The translations under genes and the position numbers were made by a program. Of a stretch of DNA of 64,000 nt, positions 24,722-32,445 are shown piece after piece (position 1 is the stretch's first letter; the number at the start of each line of letters is the position of its first letter). Under the pieces are notes generated by a model that worked only from the letters and a program-made list of their open reading frames with translations, was not told the origin of the DNA and made no database searches. This stretch comes from Micromonospora sp. FIMYZ51. Lineage in GTDB: Bacteria; Actinomycetota; Actinomycetes; Mycobacteriales; Micromonosporaceae. The stretch lies in NCBI RefSeq assembly GCF_038246755.1, contig NZ_CP134706.1, forward strand, positions 6,947,501-7,011,500, given 5' to 3'.

Positions 24722-25432
24722 TCAGCGGTTCGCGAGCATCTCGAACAGTTCCAGCCGCACGGCGGCGTCCCGGGCGATCAGGAAACCGGCGATGCCCAGC
24801 ACCCAGCCGAGCATGCTTCCGGACGACCGGACGATCCACGCGTTGAGGCGGGCGAGCACCGGCTCGATCCGGCTCGGCCAGGCCACCCGTCCGCCCAGTA
24901 GCAGCATCGCCGGCAGGACCATGACCAGGCAGTACGCCCCCAGCAGCGCCACCGCGGTCGAAACCGCCAGACCCGAGGTGGTCAACAAGCCCAGCGCACC
25001 GAGGTACGGCAGCATCGTCGCCACCTCGGCGAGCGCGGCGAACACCGCCAACCCGACCAGCCACCGGGGCGAGGAATTACCGGCGGTGACCCGGTCCCGC
25101 CACCGCAGCACCCGGCCGGTGCCGCCATTGCGCTTGCCGTCGTAGCGGAAGCTGAGCACAAACAACCCGATCCCGAGCGCCAACTGGCCCCAGAGCACCG
25201 GCCGGTTGTCCAGCGCCCCACCCAGCGCCTCGGCCAGGCCGGTGCCGCCGAAGTAGAGCAGCACCCCGACCACGAAGTAGAAGCCGGCGATCGTGCCGAG
25301 ATAGGTCAACATCCGCCGGACGCTGACCGGGCCGGGAGCGAGCAGCAGCCAGACCGGAATGAACAGGGTGCCGATGCTGGTGCTGTCGATCAGGGCGAGA
25401 CCGGCGAGGGAGAGCAGCAGGACGACGCTCAT
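24722..25432 (-). CDS. GAP family (LysE-like) integral membrane protein
   Basis: The 236-residue protein has about six hydrophobic segments (MSVVLLLSLAGLALIDSTSIG, YLGTIAGFYFVVGVLLYFGG, GQLALGIGLFVLSF, LVGLAVFAALAEVATMLPYLG, ALLGAYCLVMVLPAMLLL). The DSTS near the first helix and the topology fit the GAP/sulfolipid-addressing family of LysE-fold transporters in actinobacteria. Its ATG overlaps the MFS stop by four bases (ATGA). It therefore forms the third gene of an ArsR-MFS-GAP unit. The substrate is unknown; small-molecule or lipid export is inferred. Confidence 0.82.
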   Translation of the reverse strand: MSVVLLLSLAGLALIDSTSIGTLFIPVWLLLAPGPVSVRRMLTYLGTIAGFYFVVGVLLYFGGTGLAEALGGALDNRPVLWGQLALGIGLFVLSFRYDGKRNGGTGRVLRWRDRVTAGNSSPRWLVGLAVFAALAEVATMLPYLGALGLLTTSGLAVSTAVALLGAYCLVMVLPAMLLLGGRVAWPSRIEPVLARLNAWIVRSSGSMLGWVLGIAGFLIARDAAVRLELFEMLANR

Positions 25433-26961
25433 GCGGTTTCCGGTAACTGGTCGGACATCCCGCGATTATCCGGTACCCCCGCCACCCTGACGGCCACGCC
25501 AGCGGCCGAGCCGGTGCTCGCATCCCCGGCCGAGCCGGCGCTCGCATCGACATCCGGGCCGGCGCCCACGGCCGGGCCGGCACCCGCATTCACGGCCGGG
25601 CCGGCACCCGCATTCACGGCCGGGCCGGCACCCGCATTCACGGCCGGGCCGGCACTCGCATTCACGGCCGGGCCGGGCGAGGCTGCGGAGAAGTCCGATC
25701 GATCGGCGCGGGGCGGCGACGGTACCTGGTGCAGTGGCCGGTTCATCGTCCGCCATGGGCCGCCGAGCAGCGGAGTGAGGACGACCAGGAGGTAACCGAC
25801 GCCGACCACGACCAGGGTGGGCGTGGTACCGGCGTGCTCGCTGGCGAAGCCGGCGCTGAGTGCACCGAGCGGGATGGCCGCCCAGGCGCCGGCACCGATC
25901 ACGCCGTAGACCCGGGCTCGCATCCGGACCGGCACCCGTTCGAGCTTGATGGCGCCGATCATCGGATTGATCGCGCCGGCGGCGAAGCCCGCGACGACGA
26001 AGATGGTCATCAGCACGGGTAGTGGCAGCCCGGCGGCCAGGCCCAGGAACGGCGGCGGTCCGCACACGGCGAAGGCGACCACGAAGGTCACCCGGCGCGG
26101 CAGTCGGTGGCCGATCGCGCTGAACACCAGCGAGCCGGCGACGGCGCCGCCCGCCATCGCACCGACAAGCAGCCCGAGCGCGGTCGCCCCACCGAGTTCC
26201 CGGTGCGCGACGACGGGCAGCAGCACATTTGTCTTCGTGGCGTCGAAGAAGTTCGTGACCAGCACGAGCAGGACCATGGCGCGGAGCAGCGGTTCGCTGA
26301 TCAGGAAGCGCACCCCGGCGGCGAACTGCCGCCAGTAACCTCCGCTGTCATCGACGGCTGCGGGCTGGTCGGCGCCGGGTTGCAGGCGGGCTGGGACCAG
26401 TACGGCGACGACCACGGCCGACAGCACGAAGGTCGCCGCGTCGAGGGCCAGGACGGGCAGCGCACCCAGGGTGGCGACCAGCAGACCGGCCACCGGCGCG
26501 CCGAGCAGGCGGGCGCCCCGCTCGGTGGCCTCGAACCAGCCGATCGCCCGCTCGGTCGGCAGGCCGGCGGCAGCCGCCGCCTCGGGCAGCAGGGCGATGC
26601 GGGCGGTATGCCCTGGCGTGTCGAGCAGATTGGTCAGGAACACGAGCACCAGCAGGGCCCAGAAGGGCAGCCCCACGGTGACGTGCAGCAGCGGGATCGC
26701 GGCTACCGTCAGGCAGGAGATCAGGTCGGCCAGCACGCTGGCCCGCCGGTATCCGATCCGGTCGACCAGGACCCCACCCAGTGCCCCGCCGAGCACGATC
26801 GGAACGGTGGCCACCGCTCCGGTGAGGCCGGTGGCGGCCGGTGAGCCAGTTTCGGCGAGGACATAGAGCGGCAACGCGATGATCGTCAGCATGTTGCCGG
26901 TCAGCGAGACCGCGTGCCCGATCAGCAGACCGGCCAGTGGGGCGCGCGACCGACTGTTCAC
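25429..26961 (-). CDS. MFS transporter with a low-complexity repeat tail
   Basis: A 510-residue major facilitator protein with about 12 transmembrane segments, starting APLAGLLIGHAVSLTGNMLTI. The A-loop motif is GVLVDRIGYRRASVLADL. The last ~100 residues are an Ala/Gly/Pro/Asn-rich tail with four GPAVNAGA-like octapeptides, encoded by a 24-nt minisatellite, which is unusual for MFS exporters. GTG 26961 overlaps the ArsR stop by four bases (GTGA). Cotranscription with a winged-helix regulator suggests a drug or metabolite exporter induced by its substrate. Confidence 0.88.
   Translation of the reverse strand: MNSRSRAPLAGLLIGHAVSLTGNMLTIIALPLYVLAETGSPAATGLTGAVATVPIVLGGALGGVLVDRIGYRRASVLADLISCLTVAAIPLLHVTVGLPFWALLVLVFLTNLLDTPGHTARIALLPEAAAAAGLPTERAIGWFEATERGARLLGAPVAGLLVATLGALPVLALDAATFVLSAVVVAVLVPARLQPGADQPAAVDDSGGYWRQFAAGVRFLISEPLLRAMVLLVLVTNFFDATKTNVLLPVVAHRELGGATALGLLVGAMAGGAVAGSLVFSAIGHRLPRRVTFVVAFAVCGPPPFLGLAAGLPLPVLMTIFVVAGFAAGAINPMIGAIKLERVPVRMRARVYGVIGAGAWAAIPLGALSAGFASEHAGTTPTLVVVGVGYLLVVLTPLLGGPWRTMNRPLHQVPSPPRADRSDFSAASPGPAVNASAGPAVNAGAGPAVNAGAGPAVNAGAGPAVGAGPDVDASAGSAGDASTGSAAGVAVRVAGVPDNRGMSDQLPETA
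25567..25676 (-). repeat. 24-nt in-frame minisatellite in the MFS gene tail
   Basis: Units of CACGGCCGGGCCGGCACCCG followed by CATT start at 25567, 25591, 25615 and 25639, with a fifth partial copy. Three are identical. They encode the Gly-Pro-Ala-Val-Asn-Ala-Gly-Ala octapeptide. The unit length equals that of the mobA array but the sequence is different. Confidence 0.92.
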
Positions 26962-27536
26962 TCCGGCCGCCGGAACGCGTGGTAGATCAGCGTGACCAGG
27001 CGGGCGTCGGCCCGGTCGGCGTTGCTGCGCTGCTGCCAGCGGGCCGCCAACGCCTCCAACTCGGCGCGCAGTTCGCCGAGTTCCTCGGCGGTGAGGTGGT
27101 AACCCCGGTCGCTGTTGGCGGTGCCGCGTACCCACTCCGGCTCGAACGTCGCCTCCGCGTCCAGGTAGCTCTGCAACGCCTTCTGGTACCGGTCGAGAAT
27201 CGCCCGGCGCAGCAGATCGGAGGCGGCCTTGCGCTCCGGGTCGCCGAGCGCCTCCAGTGGTTCCCAGGCGGTCAGGGTGTGCGACGCCCGCCACCAGCGT
27301 TCCCGACGGCTGCGCGCATGCTCGGGCGCCTCCTGCACGAAGCCGTGCTCGGCGAGCTTGCTCAGGTGGTAACTGACCGAGCCGACCGCCTCGTCGAGGA
27401 CCTCGCTGAGCATGCCGACGCTCTGCGGCCCCCGCGACCGCAACTCGCCGAGCAGCCGTAGCCGGGTGGCGTGCGCCAGGGCACGCATGGCACGGGGATC
27501 GGTCAGGTGCATCCGCACCGGTTCTTCGTTCGACAC
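26958..27536 (-). CDS. ArsR-type winged-helix transcriptional regulator
   Basis: The 192-residue regulator has an N-terminal HTH (MRALAHATRLRLLGELRSRG, then SVGMLSEVLDEAVGSVSYHLSKLAEHGFVQEA) followed by a ~100-residue helical domain that may bind an effector or mediate dimerisation. The VSYHLSKL recognition helix matches the ArsR superfamily, but metal-binding Cys pairs are missing, so it is not a metal sensor of the classical kind. GTG 27536 is the start. It is the first gene of the operon with MFS and GAP. Autoregulation is suggested by the palindrome just upstream. Confidence 0.88.
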   Translation of the reverse strand: MSNEEPVRMHLTDPRAMRALAHATRLRLLGELRSRGPQSVGMLSEVLDEAVGSVSYHLSKLAEHGFVQEAPEHARSRRERWWRASHTLTAWEPLEALGDPERKAASDLLRRAILDRYQKALQSYLDAEATFEPEWVRGTANSDRGYHLTAEELGELRAELEALAARWQQRSNADRADARLVTLIYHAFRRPE

Positions 27537-27551
27537 GCGGCCAGCCTAAAT

Positions 27552-27583
27552 TAACAAGGAATGACGTACAAGACATCTTGTTA
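27552..27583 (-). promoter_or_regulatory. Candidate ArsR-family operator (AACAAG/CTTGTT dyad)
   Basis: TAACAAG (27552-27558) and CTTGTTA (27577-27583) form a 7-bp inverted repeat with an 18-base spacer containing a third ACAAG-like half-site. This AT-rich patch sits 16 bases upstream of the regulator start and overlaps the DUF4192 stop codon. It fits an autoregulatory site. Confidence 0.5.
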
Positions 27584-28633
27584 TTGGTCCCGGCGGCGCG
27601 GTTGGCGACGACGAGGGCGACGTTTCCCCCGCTTTGATCCCGTCGCCGACCCGTCGATGGGCCATCCGTCGAGCCGGGACGGCGGTACGCCACGACGGAG
27701 CAGGTCGTCCATCAGCAGCGCGAGCGAGTAATCCGGATGCTCGGCCAGCACGCGCTCCAGCGCCACCGCCGCCAGCGCCCCCTGCCCGTCCCGCCAGGCG
27801 GCGAAGGCCAGCAACGCGCCAGGTGCGGCGATGAGCTCCGGCTCGGCCCGACGCAGCAGCTCACTCCAGAACGCCACGTCCTCGACCCGGCCGTCGGTGC
27901 GCTCCCAGGCGTGGTCGCGTACCGGAAGGTGGGTCAGCAGCAGGCACAGCCAGGCCACCTCGTCGTCGGTCAGGCGCTCACCGTCGCGGTGCCGGCGGCG
28001 AGCGGCACGGTACGCGGCCACTCCGGCCACCCGCAGCGCCCGCCTGCCGAGCAGGTCACTTGCCGGTGCCCCCGCCAGCAGTGCGGTCAACCGCTGTTCC
28101 GCCCGCTCGATCGCGGGCCGCATCGTCGCCTCGCCGATCGGGGCCACCTGCCGGGCGAGGGTGGCCCGGTCGGGCAGCGCCACCTGGCCGGCGAAGACGG
28201 CCGCCGCCGGGACCGAACTGGCCCGTGGGTCGTACGCGTTGCCCTCGGGCGGACAGCAATCAGGCTCGGTGCAGAGGTACGACCACCAGCGCCCGTCGGT
28301 GACCCGCAAGGCGTCCAGCACCGCGAGACCGGCGTCGGCCAGCACGTCCCGGAGCGCGTCGAGCGCTGGGGTCACCTGGGCGGCCGGGCCGTACCCGATC
28401 ACGGTTGCCGAGTCGGCGCCCTGCCGGGCGGTCACCGCGGCGATGTGCCCCGCCGCCTCGCGGGGATCGGCGTCGCCGGGCAGGTCGCTGCGGGCGGCGA
28501 AGACGATCCGCGAACCGGACATCGCCACCACCACGATGCTCTCGGCCGGGTGGAAGCCGAGCAGGTACGGCACCGCGGCGATCAGGTCGGCAGGTGAGCG
28601 GACGGTCAGCCGGGGGAGATCGGTGGAATTCAT
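27581..28633 (-). CDS. DUF4192 domain-containing protein
   Basis: A 350-residue actinobacterial protein. The family opening is LTVRSPADLIAAVPYLLGFHPAESIVVVAM, and the middle holds RWWSYLCTEPDCCPPEG, a recurrent DUF4192 motif. The C-terminal tail is strongly basic (GKRRPRRRQPRRRDQ). The family has no known function. ATG 28633 begins the conserved block; a longer open frame upstream is not needed. The stop codon falls in the operator region of the downstream ArsR gene, so the genes may be transcribed separately. Confidence 0.82.
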   Translation of the reverse strand: MNSTDLPRLTVRSPADLIAAVPYLLGFHPAESIVVVAMSGSRIVFAARSDLPGDADPREAAGHIAAVTARQGADSATVIGYGPAAQVTPALDALRDVLADAGLAVLDALRVTDGRWWSYLCTEPDCCPPEGNAYDPRASSVPAAAVFAGQVALPDRATLARQVAPIGEATMRPAIERAEQRLTALLAGAPASDLLGRRALRVAGVAAYRAARRRHRDGERLTDDEVAWLCLLLTHLPVRDHAWERTDGRVEDVAFWSELLRRAEPELIAAPGALLAFAAWRDGQGALAAVALERVLAEHPDYSLALLMDDLLRRGVPPSRLDGWPIDGSATGSKRGKRRPRRRQPRRRDQ

Positions 28634-28739
28634 GGACGTCAGCCTGCGAGCCGGCCGACAGCCGCCGCTGTCCCTGTGGAGGACACGCATGTTTTCCACA
28701 GCTACTCTTCGTATTTTGCCTGCTCACGGCCGATCGCGA

Positions 28740-28791
28740 GTTAATAAGGGGCCCTTCCTCTACCGGAGGCGTTAATAGGGGGCCCTTCCTT
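28740..28791 (+). repeat. Micromonosporaceae-type GGGGCCCTTCCT intergenic repeat, copy 3
   Basis: GTTAATAAGGGGCCCTTCCT, CTACCGGAGGCGTTAATAG and GGGGCCCTTCCTT, in the same orientation as copy 1. Here it lies between divergent genes, 18 bases before the fructosamine-kinase-like start, so it cannot be only a terminator for convergent transcription. Confidence 0.88.
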
Positions 28792-28809
28792 GCTGCGAAG
28801 CTGGCGGGT

Positions 28810-29724
28810 ATGGATCTGGCGTATCTGCGGGAGCATCCGGAGCACCTGCCGACCTTTCTGACCCACCAGCGGATCCGGGAGACGCCGGTGAGCGGCGGTG
28901 ACATCTGCGCGGCGGCCCGGCTGACCCTGGACGACGGGTACTCGATCTTCGCCAAGACCTGGCCGGAGCGGGCCGGACGGCCGGTGCCGGAGGGGTTCTT
29001 CGCCACCGAGGCGGCCGGGCTGCGCTGGCTGCGCGAGGCCGGTTCGGTGGCGGTACCGGAGGTGCTGGTGGCGCTCCCCGATCTGCTCGCGCTGGAGTGG
29101 GTCGAGCCGGGCGAGCCCGCCCCGGCGGCGGCCGAGCGTTTCGGGCGCGAGCTGGCCGGGTTGCACCGGGCTGGCGCGTCGGAGTTCGGGGCACCGTGGA
29201 CCGGGTTCATCGGTGCGCTGCCGGCGGAGAACACGCCGTGCCCGGGCCCGTGGGGGGAGTGGTTCGCGCAGGCGCGGCTGCTGCCGTACCTGCGCGCCTC
29301 GGTCGACAATGGAGCCCTGGACCGCGCCGATGTCGCGCTCGTCGAGCAGGTGGTGGCTCGGATCGGCGAGTTCGGTGGGGAGGAGCCGCCGGCCCGGATC
29401 CATGGTGACCTTTGGCCCGGCAACCTGCTCTGGGGCGCCGACGGCCGGGTCTGGCTGGTCGACCCGGCCGCGCACGGCGGGCATCGGGAAACCGACCTCG
29501 CCCAACTGGCGCTCTTCGGCGGCCCGCCACACGCCGACCGCATCCTGGCCGCGTACCAGGAGAGCTGGCCGTTGGCCGCCGGCTGGCCGCAGCGGGTGCC
29601 GCTGCACCAGCTGCACCTGCTGCTGGTGCACACCGCGCTGTTCGGCGGGGCGTATCGCGATTCGGTCCGCGACCGCGCCCGCGCTGCCCTGAGCGGGCTC
29701 GGGCGCGCTACGGTCGACGGGTGA
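28810..29724 (+). CDS. Fructosamine kinase/aminoglycoside phosphotransferase-like protein
   Basis: A 304-residue protein of the phosphotransferase (APH/FN3K) fold. The catalytic loop is RIHGDLWPGNLLW, with the metal-binding motif WLVDPAAHGGHRETDLAQL, both diagnostic of fructosamine kinases. The N-lobe Lys is in DGYSIFAKTW. These enzymes phosphorylate ketoamines on glycated proteins or small molecules for repair. ATG 28810 begins the conserved part. Its stop overlaps moaA GTG by four bases (GTGA), so it is co-translated with molybdenum cofactor genes, an unexpected partnership. Antibiotic resistance is not supported. Confidence 0.85.
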   Translation: MDLAYLREHPEHLPTFLTHQRIRETPVSGGDICAAARLTLDDGYSIFAKTWPERAGRPVPEGFFATEAAGLRWLREAGSVAVPEVLVALPDLLALEWVEPGEPAPAAAERFGRELAGLHRAGASEFGAPWTGFIGALPAENTPCPGPWGEWFAQARLLPYLRASVDNGALDRADVALVEQVVARIGEFGGEEPPARIHGDLWPGNLLWGADGRVWLVDPAAHGGHRETDLAQLALFGGPPHADRILAAYQESWPLAAGWPQRVPLHQLHLLLVHTALFGGAYRDSVRDRARAALSGLGRATVDG

Positions 29725-30734
29725 GTGTGGCCCCGCCGACCGGTGGCGTCCTCGTCGACCGGTACGGCCGTGTCGCCCGGGACCTGCGAGTCTCCTTGAC
29801 CGACAAGTGCAATCTGCGCTGTACGTACTGTATGCCCGCCGAGGGGCTGCCCTGGCTGGCCGGGCCGCAGCTGCTCACCGACGACGAGGTGGTCCGGCTG
29901 ATCCGCGTCGCGGTGTGCCGACTCGGCGTGGCCGAGGTGCGGTTCACCGGCGGTGAGCCGCTGATCCGGCCCGGCCTGGTCGGCATCCTGACTGCCGTCG
30001 CCGCGCTCGACCCCCGTCCTCGGCTCTCGTTGACCACCAACGGCATCGGCCTGGAGCGACTCGCCCCGGCGCTGCGCGCCGCCGGTCTGGACCGGGTCAA
30101 CGTCTCGCTGGACACCCTGGACCGGGAGCGCTTCGCCCGGCTCACCCGGCGGGACCGGCTGGCCGACGTGCTGGCTGGCCTGGCCGGCGCGGCGGCCGCC
30201 GGCCTCACCCCGGTCAAGGTCAACAGCGTGCTGATGCGCGGCGTCAACGACGACGAGGCACCTGCGTTGCTCCGCTTCGCTCTGGAACACGGCTATGAGC
30301 TGCGCTTCATCGAGCAGATGCCGCTGGACGCCCAGCATGGCTGGGACCGCGCGGCCATGGTCACCGCCGAGGAGATCCTGACCGGGCTGCGTACCGCGTA
30401 CCAACTGAGCCCGGACCCGACCGCGCGCGGCGCGGCGCCGGCCGAGACCTGGTTGGTCGACGGCGGCCCGGCCCGGGTCGGTGTGATCGGCACCGTCACC
30501 CGGCCCTTCTGCGGCGACTGCGACCGGACCCGGCTCACCGCCGACGGGCAGATACGCAACTGCCTGTTCGCCACCGAGGAGTCGGATCTGCGCAGCGCCC
30601 TGCGCGCCGGTGCCGACGACGACGAACTGGCCCGGCGCTGGTCGGCGGCGACCTGGGGCAAGCGGGCCGGACACGGCATCGACGACCCGACCTTCCTGCA
30701 ACCGGCCCGGCCGATGTCGGCCATCGGGGGTTGA
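29721..30734 (+). CDS. moaA: GTP 3',8-cyclase MoaA
   Basis: This radical SAM enzyme turns GTP into 3',8-cyclo-GTP, the first step of molybdenum cofactor synthesis. The 337-residue protein has the N-terminal 4Fe-4S motif DKCNLRCTYCMPAEG (CxxxCxxC), RFTGGEPLIRPGL, and the C-terminal cluster FCGDCDRTRLTADGQIRNCLF. It ends in SAIGG, the Gly-Gly tail required for activity. GTG 29721 overlaps the upstream stop. It is followed two bases downstream by moaD. Confidence 0.97.
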   Translation: MSVAPPTGGVLVDRYGRVARDLRVSLTDKCNLRCTYCMPAEGLPWLAGPQLLTDDEVVRLIRVAVCRLGVAEVRFTGGEPLIRPGLVGILTAVAALDPRPRLSLTTNGIGLERLAPALRAAGLDRVNVSLDTLDRERFARLTRRDRLADVLAGLAGAAAAGLTPVKVNSVLMRGVNDDEAPALLRFALEHGYELRFIEQMPLDAQHGWDRAAMVTAEEILTGLRTAYQLSPDPTARGAAPAETWLVDGGPARVGVIGTVTRPFCGDCDRTRLTADGQIRNCLFATEESDLRSALRAGADDDELARRWSAATWGKRAGHGIDDPTFLQPARPMSAIGG

Positions 30735-30736
30735 CC

Positions 30737-30985
30737 ATGCCGACCGTCACCGTCCGCTACTTCGCCGGTGCGCGGGCCGCCGCAGGCCGCGCCGAGGAGG
30801 TCGTTCCCGCCGGCCGGTCGCTGGACGACCTGGTCGCGGAGTTGACCGAGCGGCACGGCGGGCGGCTGGCGCCGGTGCTGGCCGTATCGAGTTATCTGGT
30901 CGACGGAGTGACCTGTCATGATCGCAAAAAGCCGCTGCCGGCCGGGGTGACGATCGACGTCCTGCCTCCCTTCGCCGGCGGCTGA
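30737..30985 (+). CDS. moaD: Molybdopterin synthase sulfur carrier subunit MoaD
   Basis: An 82-residue beta-grasp protein that ends in PPFAGG, the C-terminal Gly-Gly that is thiocarboxylated and inserted into MoaE. The start TVTVRYFAGARAAAGRAEEV and VDGVTCHDRKKPL are typical. ATG 30737 lies two bases after the moaA stop. The adenylyltransferase MoeB/MoeZ that activates it is not in the window. MoaE is encoded 12 kb away. Confidence 0.93.
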   Translation: MPTVTVRYFAGARAAAGRAEEVVPAGRSLDDLVAELTERHGGRLAPVLAVSSYLVDGVTCHDRKKPLPAGVTIDVLPPFAGG

Positions 30986-30998
30986 GGGGGAACCACAC

Positions 30999-32342
30999 GT
31001 GTTCGCGGTAATCGGCTTCGTGGCCACCCTTGCCCTGGTCACCGGGCTGATCCATCTCTATCTGTGGAAGCGGCTGGTCAAGGACACCACCATGGCGGGC
31101 CGCTGGCGGCGGGCCGGCACGATCGCGGCGGTCGGGCTGGCGGTGCTGGTGCCGGCGACCCTGATCGGCACCAATGCCGGGCTGTACTGGCTCGCCTGGC
31201 CGGGCTACCTCTGGCTCGCCCTGATGTTCTATCTGATGGTGCTGCTCGCCGCCCTGGAGATTCCGCTGCTGGTGACCCGGCTGGTGCTGCGCCGCCGGGC
31301 GGCCGGTTCCGCACCGGAACCGGTCCTGGCCGGCCCGGCCGCACCCGCGTCGGTCAGTCCGGCCGCATCCGGTTCGGCCGCGCCCGGTTCGGTCGGCCCG
31401 GACAACTCGACCACGGCGTCCGGCGACCCGGTCTCGACCAGCACGCCGCCGAGCGACCAGCCGGCCGGTGCTGCGGACGCCGGAGCCGCCGGGCCGGACC
31501 ACGATCCGAGCCGACGGCTGCTGCTCGCCCGGGGTGCCGCGATCTTCGCCGGGCTCACCGCCGCCAGCCTGGTCGGCCACGGCGTACGCACCGCCTTTGG
31601 CCCGCCGCAGCTGGACCGGGTGCAGATCCCGCTGGCCAAGCTGCCCCGGAGCATGGACGGTCTACGCATCGCCACCGTCTCCGACATCCACATCGGACCG
31701 CTGCGCGGCCGGGTACACACCGAGCAGATCGTCGACGCCATCAACCGCCTGGACGCCGATATCGTCGCCGTGGTCGGTGACCTGGTCGACGGCACGGTGG
31801 CCGAACTGGGTGAGGCGGCGGCTCCGCTGCGTGGGCTGCGCGCCCGGTACGGCAGCTACTTCGTCACCGGCAACCACGAGTACTACTCGGGCGTCGAGGA
31901 ATGGGTGGCCGAAGTCGACCGGCTCGGGCTGCGGGTGCTCCAGAACCAGCGGCTGGAGATCGCCGCCCGGGGCGGCGTACTCGACCTGGCCGGGGTCAAC
32001 GACGTCAGCGCGGCGGGCACCGGCGTGTCCGCGCCGGCCGACTACGCCGCCGCCCTCGCCGACCGGGACCCGTCCCGGCCGGTGGTGCTCCTGGCCCACC
32101 AGCCGGTGGCCGCGATCGAGGCGGCCAAGTACGGGGTCGACCTGCAACTGTCCGGCCACACCCATGGTGGTCAGATGGTGCCCTTCAACCTGCTGGTCGC
32201 GCTCGAACAGCCGGTGGTCGCCGGGCTGGGCGAGGTGGACGGCACGAAGGTCTACGTCACAAACGGCGCCGGTTTCTGGGGGCCGCCGGTGCGGGTCGGC
32301 GCGGAGCCTCAGGTCACCCTCGTCGAGCTTCGCGCGCAGTAG
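30999..32342 (+). CDS. Membrane-anchored metallophosphoesterase
   Basis: The protein has 447 residues. The N-terminal part has about four transmembrane helices (MFAVIGFVATLALVTGLIH, AAVGLAVLVPATLIG, LWLALMFYLMVLLAALE), then a Ala/Pro/Ser-rich linker (residues ~100-165). Another hydrophobic stretch (LLLARGAAIFAGLTAASLVG) precedes the calcineurin-like domain. Metal ligands are visible in VSDIHIGP, VVGDLVDG, TGNHEYY and SGHTHGGQ. It acts presumably outside the cytoplasm. The nearest relatives are YkuE-like phosphodiesterases. GTG 30999 follows GAGGGGGA, 13 bases after moaD. Confidence 0.88.
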   Translation: MFAVIGFVATLALVTGLIHLYLWKRLVKDTTMAGRWRRAGTIAAVGLAVLVPATLIGTNAGLYWLAWPGYLWLALMFYLMVLLAALEIPLLVTRLVLRRRAAGSAPEPVLAGPAAPASVSPAASGSAAPGSVGPDNSTTASGDPVSTSTPPSDQPAGAADAGAAGPDHDPSRRLLLARGAAIFAGLTAASLVGHGVRTAFGPPQLDRVQIPLAKLPRSMDGLRIATVSDIHIGPLRGRVHTEQIVDAINRLDADIVAVVGDLVDGTVAELGEAAAPLRGLRARYGSYFVTGNHEYYSGVEEWVAEVDRLGLRVLQNQRLEIAARGGVLDLAGVNDVSAAGTGVSAPADYAAALADRDPSRPVVLLAHQPVAAIEAAKYGVDLQLSGHTHGGQMVPFNLLVALEQPVVAGLGEVDGTKVYVTNGAGFWGPPVRVGAEPQVTLVELRAQ

Positions 32343-32445
32343 CGCACCGCAGCGCGGAGATACCGGCGACGCCACCGCGTGTCGTCGGGATCTCTCAAGC
32401 GCGTGGCGCCGAGCGCAAGCGTGGCCGGTCATGACAGGATGCGGC

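Noticed and set aside
28810..29724. Antibiotic (aminoglycoside) phosphotransferase
   Set aside because: Family motifs fit fructosamine kinase better (HGDLWPGNLLW with WLVDPAAHGGH), and the coupling to moaA does not fit a resistance cassette.
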